From JAWXCE01 sp034440495 (lineage in GTDB: Bacteria > Pseudomonadota > Alphaproteobacteria > Rhizobiales > Rhodomicrobiaceae), in contig JAWXCE010000026.1 of the NCBI GenBank assembly GCA_034440495.1, positions 1-64,000 on the forward strand: DNA of 64,000 nucleotides. Reading direction: 5' to 3'. Position numbers and translations under genes: made by a program. Of this stretch, positions 1 to 8,811 are shown piece after piece; position 1 is the stretch's first letter; each line of letters opens with the position of its first letter. The notes under the pieces are model-generated. The model was not told the origin of the DNA. It worked only from the letters and a program-made list of their open reading frames with translations, and searched no databases.

Positions 1-786
1 GAGGTCGTGCGTGTGATCATGGCGATGGCGGTAGATGCCGAGCGCGTCCAGGCCGCTGAGGCCGAACAGTTTCTGGTACGCGGGGTCATTGGCGACGGCG
101 TGCGGCCTGCCCTGGCAGCAAATGTGGCGGTTGAGGCAGATCACCTGGTCGCTCGCCTTCATCACCATGTGCAGGTCGTGGCTTATAAGCAGAATGCCGC
201 AGCCGCGCCGGTCGCGAATAGCGGCGATGAGGTCGTAAAGCTGCGCCTCGCCAGCGTAATCGACGGCCTGCACGGGTTCGTCGAGCACGAGAAAATCCGG
301 CGCGGACATCAGCGCGCGGGCGAGCAGCACCCGCTGGAATTCCCCGCCCGACAGCGTGGCGACCGACGATTGCATGAGATGCCTGGCGCCGGTCTCGTCC
401 AGCGCCGCGGCGATCTCCGGCTTGCTCGCGCGCCTACCTAGCGTCATGAAGCGCGCAACGTTGAGGGGGATCGCGGCGTCTATGTTGAAGCGCTGCGGCA
501 CATAGCCGACCCGCAGATTAAGCGCGCGCGTAACCTCGCCCTGATCGGGCTTGACCAGGCCGAGCATCAAACGCCCAAGCGTGGTTTTGCCGGCGCCGTT
601 CGGGCCGATGACGGTGACGATCTCGCCCACGTGTACAGTAAGGCTCACCTCGTCGATCACCGCGCGAGCGCCGAGCTTCAGGCTCACGCCACGCGCGCAA
701 ACCAGCGGTTTCGCCGCCACGTGCAGCGGCGCGATGCGGGCGGAAACGGGGGACGCGGGCGCAAACATGGCGGCGGGTATGGTCAT
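1..786 (-). CDS. znuC: Zinc ABC transporter ATP-binding protein ZnuC (3' end outside window)
   Basis: ATPase of the high-affinity zinc importer, acting at the inner face of the cytoplasmic membrane with ZnuB and periplasmic ZnuA. All 262 visible codons are open and run off the left edge. Walker A GPNGAGKTT is at residues 61-69, the Q-loop in YVPQR at 95-99, the ABC signature LSGGE at 145-149, Walker B FLVLDEP at 165-171 and the switch His in SHD at 202-204. The visible C-terminus is His-rich (YRHRHDHTHDL), as is common in ZnuC. The ATG overlaps the zur stop codon (ATGA, 783-786), so the two genes are translationally coupled and probably share Zur control. znuB would be expected beyond the left edge. 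Confidence 0.93.
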   Translation of the reverse strand, partial: MTIPAAMFAPASPVSARIAPLHVAAKPLVCARGVSLKLGARAVIDEVSLTVHVGEIVTVIGPNGAGKTTLGRLMLGLVKPDQGEVTRALNLRVGYVPQRFNIDAAIPLNVARFMTLGRRASKPEIAAALDETGARHLMQSSVATLSGGEFQRVLLARALMSAPDFLVLDEPVQAVDYAGEAQLYDLIAAIRDRRGCGILLISHDLHMVMKASDQVICLNRHICCQGRPHAVANDPAYQKLFGLSGLDALGIYRHRHDHTHDL

Positions 787-1292
787 GGCGCAGCCACGCC
801 CTCGACGCAATCGCCGCAGCGGCCCTTGATCTCCAGCACAGCATCGGCGACCTGAAAGTTCGAGCCCTGCGTCACGCAGGCGATGGCGTCGCGCGCGCCC
901 GGCGCATCGGTTTCCGCTACCCGCCCGCACGCCTCGCAAATGAGGACGATGGACGCGGCGGCGTGTTCATGGTCGGAATGGCAGGCGAAATAAGCGTTTT
1001 TGCTCTCCAGCCGGTGCACCAGCCCCGCCGCCTCCAGCACCTCGATGATGCGGTAAACCGAGATCGGCGCGAGGCGTTTGCTGTCCACTGCCAGCCGGTC
1101 GATGATGTCGTAGGCGCCGAGCGGCTTGTGGCTGGACGCGATTTCGCGGAACACGCGCTCGCGCAGCTCGGTGAAGCGCACGCCGCGCTCGTCGCAAACG
1201 GCGCGTGCGCGGGAGAGCGCCCGCTCGATGCAAAGCCCGTGATTATGCGCGTGGGGCGGGAACGGCGCGGCGTCGGTTCGTTGGCGGCTCAT
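783..1292 (-). CDS. zur: Fur-family zinc uptake regulator Zur
   Basis: Fur-superfamily repressor of 169 residues. The N-terminus carries the HNHxxC segment typical of Zur, followed by the winged-helix region (RFTELRERVFREI, then APISVYRIIEVL) and a C-terminal metal and dimerisation domain with two Cys pairs, CEAC and CGDC, which bind structural zinc. In the cell it would repress zinc import genes when zinc is plentiful. It lies directly upstream of znuC with a 4-base overlap, so the regulator is the first gene of its own target operon. The palindrome touching the start codon (1293-1305) suggests autoregulation. No convincing ribosome-binding site precedes the ATG. Confidence 0.93.
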   Translation of the reverse strand: MSRQRTDAAPFPPHAHNHGLCIERALSRARAVCDERGVRFTELRERVFREIASSHKPLGAYDIIDRLAVDSKRLAPISVYRIIEVLEAAGLVHRLESKNAYFACHSDHEHAAASIVLICEACGRVAETDAPGARDAIACVTQGSNFQVADAVLEIKGRCGDCVEGVAAP

Positions 1293-1305
1293 GTAATGTT
1301 ATTAC
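1293..1305 (-). promoter_or_regulatory. Candidate Zur operator
   Basis: GTAATGTTATTAC is an inverted repeat with 5-base arms GTAAT/ATTAC, close to the alphaproteobacterial Zur box core. It sits immediately upstream of the zur ATG, so a bound dimer would cover the start codon region. The match to the Zur box and the neighbouring zur-znuC genes are the only support. Confidence 0.6.
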
Positions 1306-1613
1306 CACAGCTTTCGCCCCGCGCCAAGGTAAGTCATGCAGGAGGCTAAAAATTGATAGCTATGCATTCTCAACATACATCTGCCATCGCAACAGTTTCC
1401 GAGATGGACCTAAAGCAAGTATCGACGAGCTTGCGCGATTCAGTGAATGTTGTCGGGATAAAAAAATGATCTAAACATGCGAGAGAGTGAGATCTGGGGC
1501 TTGCACCGGAACTACTTAATGCAGGGTTAACAGCTTTAGCCCCCGCTTTTTGCGGCTTGTATCCAAGCGCACGGACTTTACAATACAAATCAGTTTGTGC
1601 TTAGGAGCTGATG
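1306..1613. other. Intergenic stretch without recognised gene
   Basis: About 300 bases of lower GC than the flanks. The short open frames here have no protein-like composition and no ribosome-binding sites. No known RNA family was recognised. The part next to zur should hold the zur promoter. Confidence 0.4.
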
Positions 1614-1784
1614 CTAAAGCCTACCTGACATAATGCGTCGCTTGGCTTTATTAATATCAAAGCAAAAAATGTGCGCTTGCGCAGCAAGGTCTTCATCGGA
1701 TAGCGCTAAAAAAGCAACCTCTGCCTCGCTTAGCTCCGAAGCGCCCTGTCTTAAAGATTTAGCAATTTTCTCGACAGTTTTCAT
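1614..1784 (-). CDS. Possible small protein, 56 aa
   Basis: An open frame of 56 codons starting with ATG at 1784 and ending with TAG. The product (MKTVEKIAKSLRQGASELSE...) is acidic in its middle, alternates charged and aliphatic residues as in amphipathic helices, and ends in a basic stretch, so it reads like a real helical protein rather than a random frame. The overlapping plus-strand frame is Ser/Ala/Cys-rich and less plausible. No strong ribosome-binding site is visible and no family was recognised. It stands alone between zur and the DUF2126 operon terminus. Treat as tentative. Confidence 0.3.
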   Translation of the reverse strand: MKTVEKIAKSLRQGASELSEAEVAFLALSDEDLAAQAHIFCFDINKAKRRIMSGRL

Positions 1785-1913
1785 GGCACCCAGTTATCAC
1801 GATTACTCGGCACGCCGCGTTGTAGTGTGTTAGTTGATCTCAGCGTCATGGCCGGATGATAATATCCAACATAAAAGAAAGCCAAATCAAGGTCTTTGTT
1901 TTAACGGTCGAAG

Positions 1914-4900
1914 TTATCGCGAGCGGCGCAGGTCTAGGGTGTGGGGGAAATCGGGGTTGATGCGGGGTTTTCCGGGGCGCATAACTCCGCTGCTATGGCC
2001 GGTGGCCTCGAACAGGGCGGCGCGGCGGCTTTCGGCTTCGAGCGCGTTTATGGGGAAGGTGTCGTAGGATTTTCCACCCGGATGCGCCACGTGATAGTGG
2101 CATCCGCCAATGGAGCGCCCGCTCCACGTATCCACCACATCGAAGACGAGCGGCGTATGCGGCGCGATGGTCGGGTGCAGGCATGACGGCGGCTGCCACG
2201 CGCGATACCGCACGCCCGCGACGGCCTCGCCCTTCACACCCGTCGGCGAAAGCGGCAGCGCAAAACCGTTGCACGTCACCGTGAACCGCCCGCTTTGGAC
2301 GCCGGTGACCCGCGCCTGCACGCGCTCCAGCGATGAGTCCACATACCGCGCGGTGCCGCCGGGCGCGCCTTCCTCGCCGAGCACGTGCCATGGCTCCAGC
2401 GCCTGACGCAACTCGACCTCGACGCCCTCATATTCCACATGGCCGTAAACGGGGTAACGAAACTCGAAATGCGGCGCGAACCAGTCTTCCTTGATGGCGA
2501 AACCGGCTTGGTTCAGCTCGCGCAGGATGTCGCGGAAGTTCGCCCAGATGAACGCGGGCAGCATGAACTTGTCGTGTAGGCTGGTACCCCACGGGATGAG
2601 CTTGCGCTTATACGGCGTCTCCCAGAACCACGCGACGAGCGCGCGCAGCAGCAGTTGTTGCGCAAGGCTCATCTGCGGATGCGGCGGCATCTCGAACGAG
2701 CGGAACTCCACAAGGCCGAGCCGCCCTGTCGGGCCATCCGGCGAATACAGCTTGTCGATACAGATTTCAGCGCGATGGGTGTTGCCCGACACATCGATGA
2801 GCAGGTTACGGAAAATGCGATCGACCAGCCATGGCGGAGGCGAGTCAGCGCCGCGCTCCGGGATTTGCGCGAGTGCGATCTCCATCTCGTAAAGCTGGTC
2901 GTGGCGACCTTCGTCGATGCGCGGCGCCTGGCTGGTCGGGCCGATGAACATACCCGAGAACATGTAGGAGAGCGACGGATGGTTTTGCCAGAAGGCGATA
3001 ATGCTGCCGAGCAAATCGGGGCGGCGCAAGAACGGGCTGTCGGCGGGCGTCATGCCGCCCAGCACAATGTGGTTGCCGCCGCCGGTGCCGGTGTGGCGGC
3101 CATCGACCATGAATTTTTCGGCGCTGAGGCGGCACAAATGGGCCTCCTCGTAAAGCATCGTCGTGATGGCGACGGCCTGCTCCCAGTTCGCGGCGGGCTG
3201 TACGTTGACCTCGATCACGCCCGGGTCTGGCGTCACCTTGATAACTCGAAGGCGCGGATCGTCCGGCGGCGTATAACCCTCGATATGAACGCGCGTGGCG
3301 GACGCAGCGGCGGCGTCCTCGACGGCGGCGACCATGGCGGCGTAATCTTCCGCATCCTCAACTGGCGGGAGGAACACGCAAATATGCCCGTCGCGCGGCT
3401 CGATAGACAGGGCAGTGCGAACGGAGCCGAACACTTCCGTTGGAAATTGCGGTGGGGCGATAGGCGCCTCCAGCGTCACGGCGCGGCGGCCAGAGAGCAG
3501 CGCGTCGCGCGGCGGCATCGGCGTGCGGTCGGCGTATGGGTCGCGCGGGATGATGTGCGGAAAGTCAACCGGGGTGATGTAGGGGAGTGAACTTAGCGGC
3601 AGGCGAAAGCCAATCGGCGAGTCGCCCGGAACCAGAAACAGCTTTTCGCGGCGCAAGCCCCAGCGCTCCGTTACCCAGCGCCGCCCGCTGGCGCGGCTTT
3701 GCCACACCTGCACCGGCAGCACGTAGCCCGTGATGGTTTCAACGCCGCGATCAAACACTTTAATCAGCCGCGCACGCTCGGCCTCGTCATCAAGCTTGTT
3801 GGTTTTCGGGTTGAGTTTGAGCGGGAGTTTTTGCTCGATCAGCAGGAAATGCGCCGGGTCTTCATAGGCCGGTATGGCGCTGTCGGGCGCGAGGCCAAGC
3901 TGATCGCACAGCGCCGTCGCGAAGTTGCCCGCATCGGCGACGCCCATGGGCGATATGGGCTTTTCCTTGTCGATGAGCTTTTCATCGCGCCAGAGCGGCT
4001 CGCTGTCCGTGCGCCAGTAGCAGGCGAAATTCCAGCGGGGGAGCTGCTCGCCCGGATACCACTTGCCCTGCCCGTAATGCAGCAAACCGCCGGGCGCGAA
4101 CCGAGCGTGCAGGCGGCGCATCAGGTTTTCGGCAAACTCGCGCTTCGTTGGGCCGACGGCGGCGGTGTTCCATTCCGGGCTTTCCATATCGTCGATGGAG
4201 ACAAAGGTGGGTTCGCCGCCCATTGAAAGCCGCACGTCGCCCGCCGCGAGCTTCTCATCGACGGCCTTGCCGGTCTCGCAAATCGCCGCCCACTGCTCGT
4301 CCGTGTAAGGCTTGGTGACGCGCGGCGACTCGGCGATCCGCGTGACTTTCATATCGAAGCTAAACGTCACCTCGGCCTTGTCGTGAGCGCCCGAAATCGG
4401 CGCGGCGCTTTGCGGCGAGGGCGTCGCAGCGAGCGGGATGTGGCCTTCGCCTGTCAGCAGGCCGGAGGTCGGGTCTAGCCCGATCCAGCCAGCGCCGGGC
4501 AGATACACCTCGGCCCAAGCGTGCAGATCGGTAAAATCCACCTCCGTGCCGGATGGACCGTCTAGCGATTTAACATCCGGTTTTAGCTGGATGAGGTAGC
4601 CGGACACGAACCGCGCCGCCAAACCCTTGTGCCGCAGGATTTGCACCAGCAGCCAGCCGGAGTCGCGGCATGAGCCGGAGCGGTTTTTCAGCGTCACCTC
4701 GGGCGTTTGCACCCCCGGCTCCATGCGGATCAGGTAGCCGATTTCGGATTGCAGCTTGCGGTTTACCTCGACCACGTAATCGATGGTATTGGGCGCATCG
4801 ATCTTCAGAGCTTTCATATACTCCGCTAGCAGCGCGCCGGGCGCGTCAGGCTTGAGATAAGGCGCAAGTTCCTCCTTCAGCGAAACTTCGTATTCAAACG

Positions 4901-5207
4901 GCCATTGCTGCGCCGAGTCCTCAATGAAGAAATTGAACGGATTGATTACAGCCATGTCGGCCACCAGATCGACCGTGACCGAGAATTCCTTCATCGGCTT
5001 GTTAAAAACCAGCCGCGCCATGTAGTTGCCGAAAGGGTCCTGCTGCCAGTTGATGAAATGGTCGTCCGGCGTGATTTTGAGCGAATAACTCAGGATCGGC
5101 GTACGGCTGTGCGGCGCGGGGCGCAAACGCACAACGTGCGGCGCGAGGGCGGTCAGCCGGTCATAAGTGTAAACAGTGCAGTGGGTCAGGGCGACGTGAA
5201 GCGTCAT
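1914..5207 (-). CDS. Transglutaminase-like / DUF2126 protein
   Basis: A protein of 1097 residues when started at the ATG at 5207, which opens with the family-typical MTLHVALTHCTVYTYDR. The longer upstream frame would add an unrelated basic stretch. Domains in order: transglutaminase N-terminal beta domain (about 1-100), papain-like transglutaminase core with the triad Cys180 (SGSCRDSG), His229 (DLHAWAEVY) and Asp245 (GLDPTSG), then the long DUF2126 region. It is the last gene of a minus-strand operon, 34 bases after the alpha-E gene. In the amidoligase gene neighbourhoods described by Iyer and Aravind this trio is predicted to make and cleave or transfer a small peptide or peptide tag. The substrate is unknown. 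Confidence 0.88.
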   Translation of the reverse strand: MTLHVALTHCTVYTYDRLTALAPHVVRLRPAPHSRTPILSYSLKITPDDHFINWQQDPFGNYMARLVFNKPMKEFSVTVDLVADMAVINPFNFFIEDSAQQWPFEYEVSLKEELAPYLKPDAPGALLAEYMKALKIDAPNTIDYVVEVNRKLQSEIGYLIRMEPGVQTPEVTLKNRSGSCRDSGWLLVQILRHKGLAARFVSGYLIQLKPDVKSLDGPSGTEVDFTDLHAWAEVYLPGAGWIGLDPTSGLLTGEGHIPLAATPSPQSAAPISGAHDKAEVTFSFDMKVTRIAESPRVTKPYTDEQWAAICETGKAVDEKLAAGDVRLSMGGEPTFVSIDDMESPEWNTAAVGPTKREFAENLMRRLHARFAPGGLLHYGQGKWYPGEQLPRWNFACYWRTDSEPLWRDEKLIDKEKPISPMGVADAGNFATALCDQLGLAPDSAIPAYEDPAHFLLIEQKLPLKLNPKTNKLDDEAERARLIKVFDRGVETITGYVLPVQVWQSRASGRRWVTERWGLRREKLFLVPGDSPIGFRLPLSSLPYITPVDFPHIIPRDPYADRTPMPPRDALLSGRRAVTLEAPIAPPQFPTEVFGSVRTALSIEPRDGHICVFLPPVEDAEDYAAMVAAVEDAAAASATRVHIEGYTPPDDPRLRVIKVTPDPGVIEVNVQPAANWEQAVAITTMLYEEAHLCRLSAEKFMVDGRHTGTGGGNHIVLGGMTPADSPFLRRPDLLGSIIAFWQNHPSLSYMFSGMFIGPTSQAPRIDEGRHDQLYEMEIALAQIPERGADSPPPWLVDRIFRNLLIDVSGNTHRAEICIDKLYSPDGPTGRLGLVEFRSFEMPPHPQMSLAQQLLLRALVAWFWETPYKRKLIPWGTSLHDKFMLPAFIWANFRDILRELNQAGFAIKEDWFAPHFEFRYPVYGHVEYEGVEVELRQALEPWHVLGEEGAPGGTARYVDSSLERVQARVTGVQSGRFTVTCNGFALPLSPTGVKGEAVAGVRYRAWQPPSCLHPTIAPHTPLVFDVVDTWSGRSIGGCHYHVAHPGGKSYDTFPINALEAESRRAALFEATGHSSGVMRPGKPRINPDFPHTLDLRRSR

Positions 5208-5241
5208 TGGAAAAGGTATGCCTCCGCGTAATGAATGAAGT

Positions 5242-6231
5242 TCAGGCTTGCGCTTGTATCTGGGTCGTGGTTTCCTCCGATGCGGGATATCCAAAGAATA
5301 CATGACCCAGTTCGCTGGCCAGCGATATAAGGTTGAGTTGCGTCCAGTCGTTGAAAGTGTGCAGATTTTCGACGAGGTCGGGGTCGCCCGCCGCCTGCAC
5401 CAGGCCGGCCAGGATCGCATCGGACTGCGTGTTCGCGCGTCTGGCGTTCGCGAGGCCAAAACTCTCCTCAAGCAGCAGCACCATGGTTTTGATCTCTCCG
5501 ATGCAGTGGCTGATCGATCGCGGCAGTCGGGTATCGAACAGCAGGAATTTCGCCACGTCCACCGGTTCGACCGCGCTGGGGTGCATGCGGCGGAAGGCGT
5601 GATAGGCGGAGGCGGAGCGCAGCAGCGTCGCCCAGAAGCCGAAGTCGAAACTCGCCGGGTCTTTGCGCACCCCGGTTGCGAGCTGCGCGAACTTCACGTC
5701 AAGCAGACGGCTCATCTGATCGGCGCGCTCTATGAACAAACCGAGCCGAAAAAACGGCCAGATTTCGTCGTGATACAATGTCGCTTCGGCCACGCCCAGT
5801 TGCGCATAGCAACCACGCTTGATGACGTCACAAGTGCGAGACAGGCGCATCTCGGTGAAGTCGGACGGGGCGAACGCGAGCAGCCGGTTATAGAAGTCGT
5901 TCACCTGGTACCACATGTCGGTCGGTATCAGCGGCCGCAGCGCGCGCGCATTCTCGCGCGCCAGCCGGATCGACGATTGTATCGAGCCGGGGTTTTCCAG
6001 ATTGGTCATATAGAACTGTATAACGTTCTCGGCGGTCGGAGCGCTCTCGGCCTTGGCGAACGCTTTTTCGTCCGAATACAGCGTCACCAGCCACGCCCAG
6101 GTATCGGCCGGGCCGCGCCCTCGCTGGAACGAGGTATGCACCTCCATCACACGGGCGACGCTCTCGGCGCGCTCAAAATATCGCGCCATCCAGAAAGCGC
6201 ACTCGGCGTGGCGCGAAAGGAGACTGCTCAA
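5242..6231 (-). CDS. Alpha-E domain protein (DUF403)
   Basis: All-helical alpha-E protein of 329 residues, with the family signature near the N-terminus (FWMARYFERAESVAR). The start chosen is TTG at 6231, in frame, with GGAGG seven bases upstream; this TTG overlaps the stop codon of the ATP-grasp gene. The longer frame inside the upstream gene has an unrelated Arg/Gln-rich leader. Alpha-E proteins occur almost always beside a circularly permuted ATP-grasp enzyme and a transglutaminase, sometimes fused to them, and are thought to help bind or shape the peptide substrate. No catalytic residues are established. Confidence 0.87.
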   Translation of the reverse strand: MSSLLSRHAECAFWMARYFERAESVARVMEVHTSFQRGRGPADTWAWLVTLYSDEKAFAKAESAPTAENVIQFYMTNLENPGSIQSSIRLARENARALRPLIPTDMWYQVNDFYNRLLAFAPSDFTEMRLSRTCDVIKRGCYAQLGVAEATLYHDEIWPFFRLGLFIERADQMSRLLDVKFAQLATGVRKDPASFDFGFWATLLRSASAYHAFRRMHPSAVEPVDVAKFLLFDTRLPRSISHCIGEIKTMVLLLEESFGLANARRANTQSDAILAGLVQAAGDPDLVENLHTFNDWTQLNLISLASELGHVFFGYPASEETTTQIQAQA

Positions 6232-7709
6232 ACTGCGTCCTCCTTCAGCACCCAGGTGTCCTTGGTGCCGCCGCCCTGGCTGGAGTTGACGACGATGGAG
6301 CCTTTTTTGAGCGCCACGCGCGTCAGGCCGCCGGGCAGCAGCCATGTATCCTTGCCTGTGACAGCGAAGGGGCGCAAATCCACGTGACGAGGCTCCACTC
6401 CATCCTCGGTTAGCGTCGGGCAGACGGAAAGGTCGATCATCGGCTGGCTAATATAATTCGATGGATCTCGCTTCAACGCCTCGCGGATGATGTCAATCTC
6501 GGCTTTGCTCGCTTTAGGGCCGACGCAGATGCCATAACCGCCCGACTCGCCGACCGGTTTTACCACGAGCTTGTCGAGATTATCGAGAGTGTAGCTGAGG
6601 TCTTTCGCCTCGCGGCAAATATAGGTTTTGACGTTAGGCAAAATCGGGTTTTCGCCCAGGTAATATTTAATAATTGTAGGCACATAAGCGTAAACGGCCT
6701 TATCGTCGGCGACGCCGGTGCCGACCGCATTAGCCAGCGTGACATTGCCTTTTCGCACCGCGCGCATTAAGCCTTTCACGCCGAGCGCGCTTTGCGGGTT
6801 GAACGCTTCCGGATCGAGGAAATCGTCGTTCAGGCGCCGGTAGATCACATGCACGGGCTTCACGCCGGATACCGTCTTCATGAAAACCCGGTCGTTCTCG
6901 ACAACCAGATCGCGCCCTTCGACCAGCGGCACGCCAATTTCGCGTGCGAGAAATACATGCTCGAAGTAGGCCGAGTTGAAAACCCCCGGCGACAGCAGCA
7001 CCGTCTGGGGGTCGAGCACTCCGGCGGGCGCCACCTCCGACAGCTTGGCGGCGAGTTGCTGGCCATACTCGGAAACGCTTTCAATCGCAAAGCCCTGCAT
7101 CAGATCAGGGAAGGCCCGCTGCATGAGGTGGCGGTTTTCGACGACATAGGAAACGCCCGAGGGCGTGCGGCCGTTGTCCTCAAGCACATAAAAATCGCCC
7201 ACGCCGTCGCGAATGATGTCCGTACCCGCAATGTGGATATATGTCCCGGCGGGGGGATCATAGCCCATCATTTCGGGGCGGAAATTCTCGTTACCAATGA
7301 CCAGCTCGGCGGGAAGCGTCCCATCCTTGATGATGTGCTGATGGTGGTAAACATCCCACAGAAATAGGTTGAGCGCCTTGACGCGCTGTTTGACGCCGGA
7401 CTCGATGCGACGCCAGTCTGCGGCCGTTAAAACGCGGGGGAGAACGTCGAATGGCAAAATTCGGTCGATAGCGTTGCGGTCGCTGTAAACCGTGAAGGTG
7501 ATGCCTAGCGTAAACAACTCGCGCTCGGAATCCTTGGAGCGGCTAGCGAGATTGGCCACCTCAAGCTGCTGCATTCTATGCCACAGCGCCGTCAAATGCC
7601 GGTTGCGATTGTCCGGCTTTCCTAGCAGCTCGCAATAAAACGAACCGGGATTGTAATGATCGAGCGGCGCGGTGGTTGCAGGGTTTTTCAGCGCTGTTAC
7701 CGTCCCCAT
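6228..7709 (-). CDS. Circularly permuted ATP-grasp peptide ligase (DUF404/DUF407 type)
   Basis: Predicted amidoligase of 493 residues, first gene of the three-gene operon. It matches the circularly permuted ATP-grasp type 2 family: early NPGSFYCELL and GITFTVYSDRN, an IPFDVLPRVL segment, then GVLDPQTVLLSPGVFNSAYFEH and VVKPVGESGGYG, the glycine-rich nucleotide loop. The C-terminus (VALKKGSIVVNSSQGGGTKDTWVL) is typical. The ATG at 7709 is preferred over 7805 because the family begins there; TAGGAAA lies about ten bases upstream. Such enzymes are predicted to form peptide bonds using ATP, giving the substrate for the alpha-E and transglutaminase partners. Confidence 0.9.
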   Translation of the reverse strand: MGTVTALKNPATTAPLDHYNPGSFYCELLGKPDNRNRHLTALWHRMQQLEVANLASRSKDSERELFTLGITFTVYSDRNAIDRILPFDVLPRVLTAADWRRIESGVKQRVKALNLFLWDVYHHQHIIKDGTLPAELVIGNENFRPEMMGYDPPAGTYIHIAGTDIIRDGVGDFYVLEDNGRTPSGVSYVVENRHLMQRAFPDLMQGFAIESVSEYGQQLAAKLSEVAPAGVLDPQTVLLSPGVFNSAYFEHVFLAREIGVPLVEGRDLVVENDRVFMKTVSGVKPVHVIYRRLNDDFLDPEAFNPQSALGVKGLMRAVRKGNVTLANAVGTGVADDKAVYAYVPTIIKYYLGENPILPNVKTYICREAKDLSYTLDNLDKLVVKPVGESGGYGICVGPKASKAEIDIIREALKRDPSNYISQPMIDLSVCPTLTEDGVEPRHVDLRPFAVTGKDTWLLPGGLTRVALKKGSIVVNSSQGGGTKDTWVLKEDAV

Positions 7710-7931
7710 TGGTTCGTTGTTTCCTAGAGGAGCATCGCCGCCGCGCCGTTGCGCTGGCTGTGATGAAATTTCGGACAATAAATCGTTAAAAGCGTAACAT
7801 ACCAAAGAGGTGATCAGGAATACAAATCCATGCTCATAATATAGGCATCTGCCTCTTTGGAGGCGCTATATTTTCCGCAAAATGTTTCGGCGATTCGGAA
7901 TAAACAATCTATCGACAATCGAGCAGCATCA

Positions 7932-8807
7932 ATGCCTGACTTGCACAATTCCGGACAACGCCGCGCACCGAAGTCCGCCGACAAAGAAAACAGGCTGAAG
8001 TTTGTTACAGTGAACGGCCATCGCTTTGCTTATATTGACGTAGGCGAAGGCCCCCTCGTTGTGCTCGTCCACTGCTCAAGCGCATCGCATAAGGAATGGC
8101 TTGCGCTGATTGATTTGCTAAAACCGCATTTTCGCGTTCTTGCTCCCGACCTTGCTGGCTATGGCAAATCAGGCCGGTGGCGCGAAGGCCAGCCGTTCGA
8201 TCCGATGATCGACGTGGACATGCTGTTGGCTCTTTGCGAGTTGCAGAGCGGCCCTGCGCATATCGCCGGCCATTCCTATGGCGGCGTCGTGGCGCTTGAG
8301 GCGGCCCGGCTGTTGAAGCGGCGCGTGCGCAGCCTGACCGTGATTGAGCCGCCATCCTTTCACCTGCTGCGCGAGGGCGGCTTTTACGAGGAAAGCAAAT
8401 CTATCGCAGTCTTGGTGGAGCGTGTGAGTTATGCGATGGCGAAAGGCGACCGGCGCGCCGCCGCGTCGGCTTATATGGGCTTCTGGATTGGCCGCGTGCG
8501 GTGGTGGCTGAAGCCCAAACAGCATAAAGCCGCCGTGATGGACACCATGGGCAAAACCGCGCAGGAATTTGAGTTGATTGATGCGTTAGCGTTGCGGCTT
8601 GAGGATTATCGCATGATCGCCGCCCCTTCGCAGCTCATACTCGGCGCAAAAACCACTGCGCCCGCGAAGGCAGTTACACGCCTCCTCGCCGCCGCCATCC
8701 CCGAGGCGCAAATTCGCGTCATCAAAAGCGCCGGGCATATGAGCCCATACACTCACACCGCCGAAGTCAACCGGCTTATCATCGACCACATCAACGCCCA
8801 CGCTTAA
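7932..8807 (+). CDS. Alpha/beta hydrolase
   Basis: Single-domain hydrolase of 291 residues, divergent from the ATP-grasp operon. The oxyanion-hole strand is VVLVHCSSASH (about 43-53), the nucleophile elbow GHSYGG places Ser at 115, and the catalytic His is in SAGHMSPYTHT near residue 269. No signal peptide is visible, so it is probably cytoplasmic. The ATG at 7932 is preferred to the one at 7857 because the upstream residues are not family-like. The substrate cannot be named. It is followed after four bases by the Tdi1-like gene. Confidence 0.82.
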   Translation: MPDLHNSGQRRAPKSADKENRLKFVTVNGHRFAYIDVGEGPLVVLVHCSSASHKEWLALIDLLKPHFRVLAPDLAGYGKSGRWREGQPFDPMIDVDMLLALCELQSGPAHIAGHSYGGVVALEAARLLKRRVRSLTVIEPPSFHLLREGGFYEESKSIAVLVERVSYAMAKGDRRAAASAYMGFWIGRVRWWLKPKQHKAAVMDTMGKTAQEFELIDALALRLEDYRMIAAPSQLILGAKTTAPAKAVTRLLAAAIPEAQIRVIKSAGHMSPYTHTAEVNRLIIDHINAHA

Positions 8808-8811
8808 AAAA

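Noticed and set aside
1370..1588. 72-residue minus-strand frame in the gap after zur
   Set aside because: No ribosome-binding site, low-complexity Ser/Ala composition, no helix or strand pattern.
2655..3590. Long plus-strand open frame of 311 codons
   Set aside because: It is antisense to the DUF2126 gene, rich in Arg, His and Gly, and has no fold-like pattern; the GC-rich coding strand opposite explains it.
5248..6387. Plus-strand open frame of 379 codons
   Set aside because: Antisense shadow of the alpha-E gene, with Arg/His-rich composition.
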